A stretch of 64,000 bases of DNA from Quillaja saponaria (Eukaryota; Streptophyta; Magnoliopsida; Fabales; Quillajaceae): the NCBI GenBank assembly GCA_029379385.1, contig CM055610.1, forward strand, positions 19,059,422 through 19,123,421, in the 5' to 3' direction. Both the position numbers and the translations under genes were made by a program. The notes beneath the pieces are model-generated. The model did not search any database. It worked only from the letters and a program-made list of their open reading frames with translations, and was not told where the DNA came from. Shown in pieces: positions 1 through 20,277 of the stretch; the first letter of the stretch is position 1, and each line of letters begins with the position of its first letter.

Positions 1-354
1 TTTTTTTGAAAGATGGTTGGGTGAGAAAACCTGTGACAAAAATGATTTAGAATTTAAAAGGTATGAAAATAAGTTCACCATATAAGTTACGCCATTTTCA
101 ATTTTGATCATTGAAAAATTATTTTCCAAATAAGGTCCTCTAGGATTCAATTTTTTTTATTTGGTCTTCCAAGATTCAATTTTTTTTTTAAAAAGTCAAA
201 TTCTTAATCAACTCAAATTTATTTAATTTGGATTGAACACAATATAATTTTTTGATATGGTTAAAAATACCTGAAAATAATTTTATGATCTATGAAAAAA
301 ATTTGGGTGTAATATTTAAAAATGAAGAAATAAAATTTTCTAATGATTGAGTTA

Positions 355-952
355 CATTGTGTTTGAAATACTTAAAAAATGTAGAATTCAGTTTATTTCA
401 AATAAACTCTATTATTTTTTATGTTTGGAACAAATAAAATGGTGTAGATTTTAAATGAAATTCTTTTGAAATTCACATTTTATTCAATTATGAATTCCAT
501 TCCAAATAGGTTGGATTCTATTATGTGAAATTGATTTGAGATAGATTATTATTTTGTCCATCTCAAATGATATTTTCATCCTTAATATTACATATGCTTT
601 TCATTTAGATAAATCGATAAAGAGTCACTGTCACTTCATCTTATATATTCATCTAACTAAATATAATTTTTTTTCCTCTCAATTTGTCTTTTATTCATTG
701 AACAACAACTAATGTTCCCGTCTTTATATTTTTAATTGATCAATGCTAGTTTAATTAACAAAAATTTGAGGATAGTATCAAAAAATTCTTACACTAAAAT
801 AAATTCTCCATTTGTTCCAAATAAGAGAATTAGACTAAATTCCATATGTGTAGTTTTCATTCCAAATAATAAATTCAATTTAAATGAATTGAAATGTAGA
901 ATTTATTTAAAATGAAATGAATTCTATTTTTTATTTTGTTCCAAACACACCA
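355..952. mobile_element. Tourist-like MITE in intron 6 of gene A
   Basis: A 598-bp non-coding element flanked by the 3-bp direct repeat TTA (352-354 and 953-955). Its ends are imperfect inverted repeats with the core TGTGTTTG on the left and CAAACACA on the right, with similarity extending inward about 45 bases. TTA target sites and a GGTGTGTTTGG-like terminus are typical of PIF/Harbinger Tourist MITEs. Copy D has the unoccupied site (TTA at 58470-58472), which fixes both ends. Confidence 0.75.
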
Positions 953-1232
953 TTAATATTCATGTGATTTTTCATTTCATGTATTAATAATTATTTTTTT
1001 CATTATCTCCTAGAAAACATGTTAGTTAATTTTATTTTATACCATCGTAATTTACTAATTTCGAATTGATGAAGAATCCAATTAAACAAATTAAATCATA
1101 GTAGACCAAAATAAGAAATAAAAATTAAATTTTAGACTACCTGATTAAAAAAAAATAAAGGACAAAGTAAAAAAATGATATAATCTTAAATGACAATAAC
1201 AGTAAATAAGCCAATTAAGTTTAATAGTTTAC

Positions 1233-3793
<2,561 letters not shown>

Positions 3794-3873
3794 TGGAAAA
3801 TTGAAAATACAAATGGAGGGATAGATCGAAACTGGCAACCAACGAAGTTGACAAAAAAGTGAAAGACACATGG

Positions 3874-3882
3874 CTATTTATG
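3874..3882 (-). promoter_or_regulatory. TATA box of gene A
   Basis: CATAAATAG on the minus strand, about 80 bases upstream of the ATG at 3793. The same motif, within the context GTGCATAAATAGCCAT, lies at the same place before all four subtilase copies, although the sequences further upstream differ between A/B and C/D. It implies a 5' UTR of about 50 bases. Confidence 0.7.
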
Positions 3883-4557
3883 CACATTCTAAATTGCAAT
3901 CTTTTTTTTTGTTTTTTTGGCTTAGCAACATTTAAAACCACTCAATTGTTATCCACTAAATCAAGAAAGTTTGCATAAATAATGATAATATCGAATTGTA
4001 TAAATTCAATAATATTATTATATGTGGCTTGGTTAAGGTATAAAGGTTTAATCCGAATTATAATGATTATTATTATTATCTTATTAATATTTTAACAGTC
4101 GTCATTCTGTCTAATTATAAATGTAACTGTCTCAAAATTATCTAATTAATGTTATGACACATGTAATAATTTTCTTGGTCACCACATTCCATATAAAGGG
4201 ATTAAAACCCTAAAGATAAATAAGAGACTACAATATTTTATTAAGTAATTAAATTAACTAGACCAGTTCATCCAATATAAGATTCATTAAATTATCAAGA
4301 AATTTTTTTTTTTTTTTTTTTTTTTTATCTAGTAAATTCTTAAGTTTTAATTAATAGAGTGCTCCATTCAAATATTACAACAATGTTTTATGATTTTATC
4401 ACATTCACTCATGATTCATTTTCATTTATTCTCTGTTTATTAGTTCCAAAATGTACAAAGGCTTAATTCAATTTTCGTAGTATCTAATGAGAGGCTTCTT
4501 TTTAAAACTAAGCTGGTGGTTCTATTTAGGGAAAATCATAAGTTTTTTTGTAGGTAA

Positions 4558-4626
4558 GAGCTGCTAGTTTGCTATGTAGCTGGTCTGAGCTGCTAGTTTG
4601 CTATGTAGCTGGTCTGAGCTGCTAGC
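4558..4626. repeat. 29-bp tandem repeat, 2.4 copies
   Basis: Two exact units that begin GAGCTGCTAG and end GCTGGTCT, followed by a partial third. The same array is at 20209-20277. The C-D spacer has a single diverged unit near 36725-36765, so the expansion happened in the A/B lineage. Confidence 0.9.
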
Positions 4627-5350
4627 TTGTAGTACTCTTTGGCATCTTGTTTCAAATGCCTGTCTCAAAATCCAATTGTGTAATGCCTTTACCTAGGATA
4701 CAAAATTAGGAATTAAGAATAGGCCATCCATTCGATACTCCACCATAGATTGTAGCATGTCCTACCTACGTGAGAGGATATGAACATGACACCTGTAAAT
4801 GTTTGTGTTCCATCATCTATCTGATTCAAGTTTTAGGCTACCGGATAATACATAACTTTTGCGTTTTTTTTATATTGTCCATATATTTTTATTATTTCAC
4901 TTGCAACCCTTTTTGTTTACTATTTTTCTTTGTAAATAGACAATTTTTACAACTTCTTAAAAAACGTGTACCTTTGATTTGATAAGCGATCAAATATTTA
5001 ATCACAATGCAAGTTAATTACTATAAGTTTACTTTAACTAAAATCACTAGTTACACAAACTTTTATTATTATTTACTTTATGAGACTTAGTTACTATATT
5101 TTTATTTAGAATAATATATAAAAAATAATTGTAATAAATGTAATTAACTTATTTGAATATTCGTTATCGTCGCTAATATTTTAACTAGTATATTAAAATA
5201 AACAAAATATTAAAAATTAATATAAATGTTATTTTTTCTTAAATCAATAGTGGTATTCATATAATCTCTAACTTATTATATATGTGAAATACGTATATTA
5301 TTCACTAATACTTTGATTAGTGATAATTTAGAAAATAAACATAAATGTCA

Positions 5351-5401
5351 TTTTTTCCTAGATCATGAGTGATGGTCATATTCTCATGATCTAGGAAAAA
5401 A
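5351..5401. repeat. Perfect 19-bp-stem hairpin
   Basis: The arm TTTTTTCCTAGATCATGAG is followed by a 13-base loop and its exact reverse complement. It is kept at 21001-21051. It sits at the end of a degenerate repeat family that is more extended at 37290-37905, where no second arm is present. Confidence 0.9.
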
Positions 5402-7275
5402 TTGTCTATTCACATCTCATTTATTTTTTTAAATCGTTGACCTCATTAAGCTTAAGATTTTCAGTTTGTATTATGAAAGCATTCATTTCTTTGTGGTAGT
5501 TGCTTCCATATTCTTGTTATTTGGCCTCACTTTATTTTCCATGTTAAAGATTGATTTTACTGTTATGCTTTACTTGTTAATTATGTTGAGGTGATATAAT
5601 TTTTTTTTTTTTTTACAGGACATTGTGGATTGCTAGTTGATTTGGACTTCGATAGTGGAAGCCTTTTTTAAAAAGTTTTTATTTTTCACCTTTAACTTTC
5701 TCAAATTTTTTGCGACACTAGTTTTGGTATCTTGTATATTTTGTTTAATTATTTATGAAATTAATATTTCAATGACTTTAACTTTTTTTAAATTACTTGC
5801 AAACTAAACTTGCCCTTCTACTTTTGTACTTACGCTTTTTTCGTAATGAAGTTATATATCAACTATTATACCCCTAATAATACTTTGCAGTGGAGCCATC
5901 ATTCTCTCACTAATCTCATTACTCTACTGTCTCTTTTCCAAAAGATGCACCCCCATTCCTAACCATTGCTGCAATGAAAGGTATTCATCAAACAGTACCC
6001 CACCTTGAGAGGAATCAAACTGTGTGACTCCATATATACTTTTGTTTCAAATTTCAGATCATAAACCCCACATTCAAACACCCTCCCACCTTGTAAAGGA
6101 AAGCCAATTTGCCAATACTGTGAAGGAAGGGACTAAATTTGTTTGGAGGAATTGTCTTTGTATATAATATAAATCCATGAGTTATTCAATTAATAAACAG
6201 TAAAGGAAACAATTAGCTTTTGGGGTGTCTGTTTCCAGTGGTTCATTTGGCTGTAGGAGAGAAAAGGAAAGTGACGAATTAAGGGGAGAAAAAAAATAAA
6301 AAGTTGACATTGTGGGCAAAAATTATAAAAAATGTATTCTTCTACAGTTCATGGTAACCGGTCTACAATAATAGATGGTTTCGATTTGATAAAAAAAATA
6401 GACGATAATTTTATGGAACCACATCAATTAGATGCTAAATACCCAAGAAAAAAGAATGGGTACCATACTCCACCTTTAAAAATAGACATAAAGTACACAT
6501 CAAATTCTTATAATTACTATTTACAATATTGGATATAAGAGTAGAAAACAACAAACTGGAGTTGGAAAGAAAAATTAATATTCACATTAAAACTTAAAAA
6601 AATAACAAGATGTAGGTATGAAGAAAAATTAATGTTCACAACTTTTAAAATTGTATAATTGAATAATTTTATGCATAAAAATATTTTGTAGAGGTCAGTT
6701 TTTTTGTGCGGACAGTTATAGGTTTAAATTGGAGAAGGGGAAGAAAGAAAAGAGGAGGGAAAAAAATAAGTAGTAAAAAATTAAAAATTGTTATAATTAA
6801 TTTTTAATATTAATCCGAATTAAAATATAATAAATAAGTTTTCTAAAATAAATCATAATAACAGTTTTTTTTTGTAACTAGTGATTCTTAGTTAAGGTTA
6901 ACTTATAGTAATTAAGTTGCATTGTGATTAAATATTTGATCACTTCTCAGATCAATGGTACAACTTTTGGAGAAGTTATAAAAATTGTCTATTTACCAAA
7001 AAAAAAAAAAAAAAAAAAGCGTTCTAAGTTAAATAAAAAAAATCCAAAAATTATGTAGTATCCGGTAGCCTTAAACTTTAACATGTTGAATGATGGGACA
7101 AAACATTCACTTTACAAGTGTCATGTGCATATCCTTTGTTGTAGGCTATAATCTATGGTGGAGTAGGGAATGGATGGCCTACTCTTAATTCCTAATTTCG
7201 CATCCTATGTAGTGGATTTTGACATTTGACAGACAGGCGTATTAATACTAGTGGAGTACTAAATGAATGACCTTT

Positions 7276-7660
7276 GATTAACTTAGTTATCACTATCTTA
7301 TAAGTCAATTTTTACCTCAAAATTATAATATTGATTATGTAATTAAAAGCCTTATTGCCTATTTAAATAGGAAAATATGTGATGATTTCTTTAGCCTGAA
7401 ATATCATGAATGGCTTGTAAATTGTGATTAAGTGGGCAATAATTGTGACTAAGTGGGTTTCCTTTTTTGACTAACTTAGTTATCACTATCTTATAAGTCA
7501 AATTTTACTTCAAAATTATAATATTAATTATGTAATTAAAACCCTTATTGCCTATTTAAATAGGAAAATATGTGATGATTTCTTTAGCCTGAAATATCAT
7601 GAATGGCTTGTAAATTGTGATTAAGTGGGCAATAATTGTGACTAAGTGGGTTTCCTTTTG
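7276..7660. repeat. 193-bp direct tandem duplication, unit 1 only
   Basis: Two adjacent copies (7276-7468 and 7469-7660) that differ at a few positions. Unit 2 of the array has one copy at 22780-22972, so this duplication is private to the A-B spacer. Shorter diverged relatives occur near 9833-9990 and 25200-25370. Confidence 0.85.
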
Positions 7661-8294
7661 TTTTTATTGTGAATTGTGATTCCTCCCTTTGGATCTCTCA
7701 AGTCTCAACCCCACTTGGCTCTCCCTATCTTTTGTTTTCATTGTGAATGACCAAAGTTATGATCAATCTATTAGGTGCATGTCTTTTCCTGTATCAAATG
7801 TTTTCGTTGTACTTAATGTCAAAGAGAAAAATGAAAAATTAGAAAGGACGTGTATGGAATGGAAATCAAAGACAATTATGAGCAAAGAATCATGTTATGA
7901 AACACATGGAAGCTTTTCCACTTACACTATTGTTTGAGAATTTTAACTTAGAGGTTATTCTTGAGTGTCTACTCGTAACTTTTTTTTTATATCGTTTTTG
8001 ACACTCACATTTTTTTTTAAATCGTTTGAAACATTTTACCAAAAATCGGTAAGTATAGTACTAAAAAATAGTGACATGTCAAGTCTTTTACACATCATAA
8101 TAATTTTTTCTCTAAATTTTTTTAATTATTTCTGAAAATTCATTATTGATGAGTATCAAACTGCATCAATTTTTTTTTTTATTTCAATATTAATTGCAAT
8201 TCTCATGTTCAAAGTTTCTTTTTCAACAAGAATGAATTTGTAAATTGGTTGTGACTCATACTAAGAAAAATGGTAAATAAAAGGACAATATATT

Positions 8295-8448
8295 TATTAG
8301 AAATATAATATTATTATATTGTGTAGTCCCACATTATTTAGATGTGGAAGTCTATGTTTTATTATTTACTATAAATAAAGCTTATGGGTGTAGGCTTTGA
8401 GATATCAATCAAGGCCACAATCCTTTCCTTATTCTATTTTATTTAACA
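8295..8448 (+). mobile_element. Short solo LTR (154 bp), copia/TRIM-like
   Basis: Flanked by the 5-bp duplication ATATT (8290-8294 and 8449-8453). It starts TATTAG, probably a mutated TGTTAG, and ends TTTAACA. It contains GTAGTCCCACATT near its start and an internal ACTATAAATAAAGCTTATG resembling a TATA region, a layout common in small plant copia LTRs. Unit 2 has the empty site near 23624-23640 (CAATATATTTAAAG), so insertion came after the duplication. No internal retroelement sequence remains. Confidence 0.75.
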
Positions 8449-11400
8449 ATATTTAAAGAAATATTTTCTACTAGATTTTTATCCTACAAAGTTATTCCCA
8501 TGTTGATGAATATATAGGGTAAATAAAAAAAAAAGGACAATTAATAAGATCAAGTAACTGATTTAAATTAAATTTTATTATAAAGAAGGGGGTACCATAA
8601 AAATATTTAGCCTCAATAGAATATAGATATAGAATAAAATAACTAAATACATGAGTATTAATATATTATATGACATTTGAGTAATTATAAAATTGGCTAA
8701 AACTTAAGAGGACACTGTAAGAATGTTTAAATTTTTAGTCTAGTATAAATAAAGTAAAATAGATATAGACAAATAAAATTAAATAGATAGATAAGTATAG
8801 AAGATAATATTTAATTATTATTTTAAATATTTTATCAATTTCAATTATTTATGAAAAAAATCAAAACAACCGTAAACTATTCTAATAACTATTCACATTC
8901 TCTCTGCTTCACATAACGGTCATTCCCCTCTTTATCATTTTTTTCTTTTCGTTTCACAAAATAATTATTCAAAAATGTTATATAACTTTCTAAAAAATAA
9001 GAGGAGACCCTCGTTGATGGGGCTAGTAATTATTGATGTTGCTCACTTTTACGTACTCCCACTATAATTAATTTTATTGATAAGGACAAAACGTATAACA
9101 CGATGGCCTTGATTGTTGATGGTCTATAGTGAAAGTAAAGTATAATAGTAGCTCTCTAGCCATACAACCTAATCATAACCCAAGGGAATTTTATCGACAA
9201 TTATATATGTACTTTGCACCATTATGAGAGAATATTTATGATTTTATTAATTTAATTAGAGTTATTATTCAATATAATATAAAATATATCTTATTTAATT
9301 TCACTAAAATTAAGTATATGTAATGATTAATATTAATTTCACGTGTGTTAAACTTTTATTACTAAATTTTTAAATATCTTATTTTTATAAATTTTTAATA
9401 TTAATTTGAGTTTAAATAATAAATAAGTTTCATAAAGTAAATCATAGTAACAGTTTTTTTTTTTTTTTTTGTAACCAGTGATTATTAGTTAAGGTAAACT
9501 ATAGTAATTAAGTTGCATTGTGATTAAATATTTGGTCAATTGTCAAATCAATGGTACAAGTTCTAAAAATTGTGTATTAAAAAAAAAATATATATAATTT
9601 CGTACAAACTGGTAACGTCACATGTATTCAGTTGAATACTTTCATCGAGTCTTTAAATTAAAGTTAAAAGTCAGTCCTTGTTTAAATTAAAGTAAAAGTA
9701 AAAGTAATTAGATCTGATTTCTCTCCTATTTCTCAACATTTTTTTCTGCTCAATTATAACTTACTAAAATTTTATTACTAGAGTTTCAAACCTTATAATA
9801 GCAGAGATCACAATTCAGATTTATGTCGCATCGATTAATTTACTTATCACTATCTTAACTCCAAAAATATAATATTAATTATGTAATTAAAACACTTATT
9901 GCCTATTTGAAAAGGAAAATATGTGATGGCTTCTTTAGCCTGAAATATCATGAATGGCTTGTAAATTGTGATTAAGTGGGCTTCCTTTTGTTTTCATTGT
10001 GAATTGTGTTTACTCCCTTTGGATCTCTCAAGTCTCAACCCCACTTGGCTCTCTCTATCTTTTGTTTTCATAGTGAATGACCAAAGTTAATGATCAATCT
10101 ATTAGGTGCATGTCTTTTCCTAGATCAAATGTTTTCGTTGTACTTAATTTGAAAGAGAAAAATGAAAAATTAGAAAGGACGTATATGGAATGGAAGTCAA
10201 AGATAATTATGAGCAAAGAATCAATATTGTGAAACACATGAAACTTTTCCACTTACACTATTATTTGAGAATCTCAATTTAAAGGTCATTCTTACATAGA
10301 CACTCACACTTTTTTTTTTTTTTTTTTATAGTCGTTTGAGACACTTCACATTTCTTTTTTATATTATTTGGGACACTTCACCAAAAATCAGTGAGTATAG
10401 TACTAAAAAATAGTGAACATGCCAATTTTTTTACACTTCATAATAGTTTTTTCTCTACTGCATCATTTTCTTCTTCTTCTTTTTTTTTTTTTTTTCCCTA
10501 AACTTGATTAGTTCACAAAAGTTTTAAAATACATATTAGATAACATCAAATGATATTGTTTTATTTATCCTAATTTTTTACAAGATATTTGATACTCTTT
10601 AATATTCATTTTAGATATTTAATTAGTAAAATAATCAGATAAATACTGAGAAATAAAATACAAGACTAGATTAAGAAAAATAATAATGACGTGTAAAAAA
10701 ATTATCATGTCACCATTTTTCAGGGATTATACTCATTATTTTTTGATTAAGTCCCTCAAACGATATATAAAATAAAAGTGAGTGTCTCAAACAAAATATT
10801 AAAAAAAAGAAAAGAAAAGGTAAGTGCCTACTTTGAAGATGTCTAAATTAAGATTTTCAAATAATACTTTACTCAAACACTACTACTTTGTTTTGTCTTG
10901 AATAGTGATTTCAAACTTATATTGCTTAGCATGCTGGTTTTCAAAGAATAATTAGAAAAAAGAATGTAAAATTGAATTTGGAGGAGACAAGAATGGCATC
11001 TACCAATGAAAACTAGCTGGGAGAGGGATGAAAATAATATTTTAAATTTACTAAAATAGGATCTAATAAGAAAATAAAGATTTGAAAAAAACTAAATTTA
11101 TAATCATTCTTAAAATATTAAGCTATTAAAAAGAAAATTAAAAATAAATTCTTTTCTAGGTGTGAAAAAAAAAAAAAAAAAAAACTTCATGTTTTTTAAA
11201 AGAATTACGGTCTTTTACAAATAACTAGAATTAATATTTAATATTTTAATTTTGTCATAATTTTAAAAACTATTGTTGTCGTCATTAAATTAATTTCAAA
11301 ATACTAAAATTATTATTTAGAGTTTGTCTTATTTGTAATTTTTTTTTAAATTTGAAAAATATTTATGTTGTTTTTAAGAATATAGAAATGATTCATGTTT

Positions 11401-11788
11401 ATATAAGTAAAATTTATGAAAATTAGGAGTAATATTATTGAAAGTAATTTTATGTACCTGGAGTTGCCCTCTTTGAGGAGGCTCAATAATTATATCGTTA
11501 TTTAGACTTTAACTAGATTAGGCTCACATCTAAAAGGTGTGGAGATATTCATGAGAAACCAAAACAATAATAATTTTCATACATGACAGCCAAATTCTAT
11601 TTTTTACATTGTTCATAGACTTGATTTTGAGACATTTAACAAACTTAAATGTTGTAATTTTGTAAATTAACTTTTTAGTACTTAAACATTACTTAATTCT
11701 CATTTTGTTAATGTTTCTTTTTCTACTTACTTTATTTTTTGAGTGATGAGCGTACACTGTACATTTTCGTAAGTACGTACTTCATATG

Positions 11789-11910
11789 TTGACTTCAAAA
11801 GTATAATCTATTTTTTAATTTATCAAATTAATTGTGCAAATATGTCTTCTTGACAAGTTTGAACTACAAAGAAGAGATAAATTAAAAAATAGATTATATT
11901 TTGAAGTGAA
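11789..11910. repeat. Fold-back element with about 35-bp arms (copy in A-B spacer)
   Basis: Left arm 11789-11824 and right arm 11876-11910 are near-perfect inverted copies (core GTATAATCTATTTTTTAATT). The complete version at 41208-41374 has 56-bp arms. Here the outer right-hand part is displaced to about 12595-12634, as if about 700 bases had been inserted between inner and outer parts. Confidence 0.7.
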
Positions 11911-12637
11911 CGTAAGTTGGTAAACAATATGCATCCTAATACAGATTTGCCAAATAAGACACTAACATTATTTCTATGATAGACGAGTCTTTCTTTTATA
12001 AATTTCTTATATTAGATAAACATAAATTTAATTATACATTCTTAAAACGATATCAAGATTTCATCAATTAAATTAGTCCTCAATTTTTGAGAAGCTTAAT
12101 TTTTGTGAAGGTATTCTTCTACCCACAATAATGATCATATTCACTTTAATTAAAACTGCCAAGGAAAGTTCCAACCTCCCACTTGATATTGGCTTCACTT
12201 AGACGTCATGTTTGTCTTTCTTTGCCGTCAAGTCTAATAATAAACGAGTCATTTTCTTACCAAAAACCTTTGTCCGTATATAATCAAAGTGCAATAAGCT
12301 GGTTTATGAGGTATTGCAATATTTGTCATGCTTGTGTGTGCGGGGGCTTGTCCTGTACAATATCTTATACTTTTTTCTCAATGTTACATTTACTATAGAA
12401 GGGTTAAGTGAATGTTCAGATTTCAATATACCAGGATTCTCCAACAATTTACTCAAACTATTCAATGGAAGACTGCTGCCACAGTTTCATTCTTCTTTTC
12501 CTTATGTTAATGAGTTTAAACCCTCTAATAAAACCCTGGAATTCGAAAACTAAATTGCAAAGATCCTTTGAGAAACTCATCAATGTAGACTCAGTTTATA
12601 CTTTGAAGTCAACATATGTATAGATTATCAACTAGGG

Positions 12638-12823
12638 TTTTTCTAACGGGGTGCCACTTGTTAAGGGTTGATAAATATAATTTTTATAAAATGAAACCTT
12701 TTCAAGATTAGTAATTTATGTATTAAATAGTACTGAAATCATTATCAGTTATCATAATATATGCTACAGAATTTCTATTTGTACGATCTTATTAAGTGCA
12801 CTTAGGACATTCTGTTAGAAAAA
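12638..12823. mobile_element. Short MITE-like element, TTTTTCTAAC termini
   Basis: A 186-bp AT-rich block bounded by imperfect inverted repeats: TTTTTCTAACGGGGTGCC on the left and GGACATTCTGTTAGAAAAA on the right, with complementarity extending inward (CACTTGTTAAG against CTTATTAAGTG). Related copies are at 28003-28187 and 41378-41568. A target-site duplication is not clear, so the superfamily is open. Confidence 0.55.
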
Positions 12824-13370
12824 TTCATATATATATAGTTATATTATTATAAAAGAGAGAGACCCTTTATAATCTCCTATCTTATAATATATGTCCAATT
12901 AAATTTTTTATTAACTTCAACTAAATAATAATATAAAAAAACCAAACCCTCTTAATATACCCACACCCTTCTCACATAACAATTCATTTCAAATTTTACC
13001 CTTTTAATAACTACACACTTTCTCTAAGGTGTCTTTTAAATATGAAATAATAAATGGATATAAAACAAAAAATTAGAATTTCAATAATCATTTTGATGAG
13101 CAGGTTAACATGTAAGTCCATTGACTGTATTTTAGATATTAATTATGAAGTCTGATGAACTTTAGTTATTATGATTTTGAAGCTCTTTCTATTTTTAACA
13201 GTCATGCGTTCTCAAAGACTTTTCAATTTTTCCTTTGTGTGAATTTTTGTGCACCTCTTCTGTAAATTAGATGTATGATCATCTTCCTCTCTAATAGTAT
13301 AGGTTATACCTTATGGTCTCCTACCATATATTATATATCAAATTAAAAAAGTTTTTATCATTTAAAAAAA

Positions 13371-13850
13371 GCCTTTGAGCAATGGGCTACGTAGAACTAA
13401 GGCCGGAAGTGTATACGATTAAAATCGAGAGAGAACCTTTGGCGGCACTAACATCCCATCCTACCCTGCCAAGCAACTGAATCGGCGGAATGGGATTTCT
13501 GATGGAGGCTCGGAGAACTGCAGCTACATGCAACCTGAAGACTTAAGTTGATGCACACAAGCTCTTAGCAATGACTTCCTCAATAACCTCCTCTGTCCAA
13601 ACCAGGTAAAAAACCTAACCCTAGCTCCAAGGGATAGCCTTTTTAATCGGTTCTCTTTGACTTCCTTGGTTTATAAATTATGAATTTGAGCTTCAAAATC
13701 TTTTCTTTTTGAGATGGAATGTTCTTGGTCGATACCCTATGTGTCCTTATAACAGCAAATTACATTTCATATTTTGATTTATATCAATGGCGTGAATTAT
13801 ACATAATGATTATTGACTATACCAAACTTACAGTTAGTGGATTTGACAAG
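13371..13850 (+). pseudogene. RPL6: Plastid ribosomal protein L6 gene fragment (5' UTR, exon 1, part of intron)
   Basis: A 5' leader, then exon 1 at 13571-13605 encoding MTSSITSSVQT and ending ACCAG before a GT donor, matching the first exon of the longer copy at 47622-47656. The intron is collinear with that copy to about 13797, then joins sequence found after exon 2 there, so exon 2 has been deleted. Only the start of the chloroplast transit peptide is left. It lies tail-to-tail with copy B. The L6 assignment comes from exon 2 of the longer copy and from remembered family sequence. Confidence 0.6.
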
Positions 13851-14025
13851 TCTGAAATTTGTCAGAAAAAATGTGGCATCATTTCAAATTAATTGGATTC
13901 CACATTTTGTCCAGTGTTCCAATTGCACAACAAAAAGGAAAATATTCATATAACATAATTTTATTTTATTTTCATAATGAGAATGGTACATCCAAACATA
14001 GATGTACTGTCCAATCTCATTATGT

Positions 14026-19444
<5,419 letters not shown>

Positions 19445-19524
19445 TGGAAAATTGAAAATACAAATGGAGGGATAGATCGAAACTGGCAACCAACGAAGTT
19501 GACAAAAAAGTGAAAGACACATGG

Positions 19525-19533
19525 CTATTTATG
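19525..19533 (-). promoter_or_regulatory. TATA box of copy B
   Basis: CATAAATAG on the minus strand, 81 bases upstream of the ATG at 19444, identical in sequence and place to that of gene A. The promoter looks intact even though the coding sequence is broken. Confidence 0.65.
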
Positions 19534-20208
19534 CACATTCTAAATTGCAATCTTTTTTTTTGTTTTTTTGGCTCAGCAACATTTAAAACCACTCAATTGT
19601 TATCCACTAAATCAAGAAAGTTTGCATAAATAATGATAATATCGAATTGTATAAATTCAATAATATTATTATATGTGGCTTGGTTAAGGTATAAAGGTTT
19701 AATCCGAATTATAATGATTATTATTATTATCTTATTAATATTTTAACAGTCGTCATTCTGTCTAATTATAAATGTAACTGTCTCAAAATTATCTAATTAA
19801 TGTTATGACACATGTAATAATTTTCTTGGTCACCACATTCCATATAAAGGGATTAAAACCCTAAAGATAAATAAGAGACTACAATATTTTATTAAGTAAT
19901 TAAATTAACTAGACCAGTTCATCCAATATAAGATTCATTAAATTATCAAGAAATTTTTTTTTTTTTTTTTTTTTTTAATCTAGTAAATTCTTAAGTTTTA
20001 ATTAATAGAGTGCTCCATTCAAATATTACAACAATGTTTTATGATTTTAACACATTCACTCATGATTCATTTTCATTTATTCTCTGTTTATTAGTTCCAA
20101 AATGTACAAAGGCTTAATTCAATTTTCGTAGTATCTAATGAGAGGCTTCTTTTTAAAACTAAGCTGGTGGTTCTATTTAGGGAAAATCATAAGTTTTTTT
20201 GTAGGTAA

Positions 20209-20277
20209 GAGCTGCTAGTTTGCTATGTAGCTGGTCTGAGCTGCTAGTTTGCTATGTAGCTGGTCTGAGCTGCTAGC
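20209..20277. repeat. 29-bp tandem repeat, second copy
   Basis: Same array as at 4558-4626, with two full units and a partial third. Confidence 0.9.

Larger units (their letters stand above)
3883..13370. other. A-B spacer, no gene seen
   Basis: About 9.5 kb of AT-rich DNA without a convincing gene. Open frames here are short and lack conserved motifs; the longest (such as 7689-7937) are not kept open in the other unit. It holds a 29-bp tandem repeat, a perfect hairpin, a 193-bp tandem duplication, a solo LTR, a fold-back element and a short MITE, listed separately. The rest is diverged repeat DNA, with poly-A/T runs near 4302-4326, 7000-7018 and 11168-11184. Confidence 0.7.

Noticed and set aside
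4302..4326. Long T run in the A-B spacer, considered as a SINE or LINE tail
   Set aside because: No adjoining retroelement body or flanking duplication was found; similar runs are common here.
7689..7937. 82-codon plus-strand frame (MDLSSLNPTWLSLSF...)
   Set aside because: The relatives near 10021, 22990 and 25390 are shifted by small indels, so the frame is not under constraint.
12314..12553. Overlapping open frames of 71-79 codons, repeated at 27679-27988
   Set aside because: Kept only because the two units are near-identical; no start context, motif or counterpart in the diverged C-D spacer.
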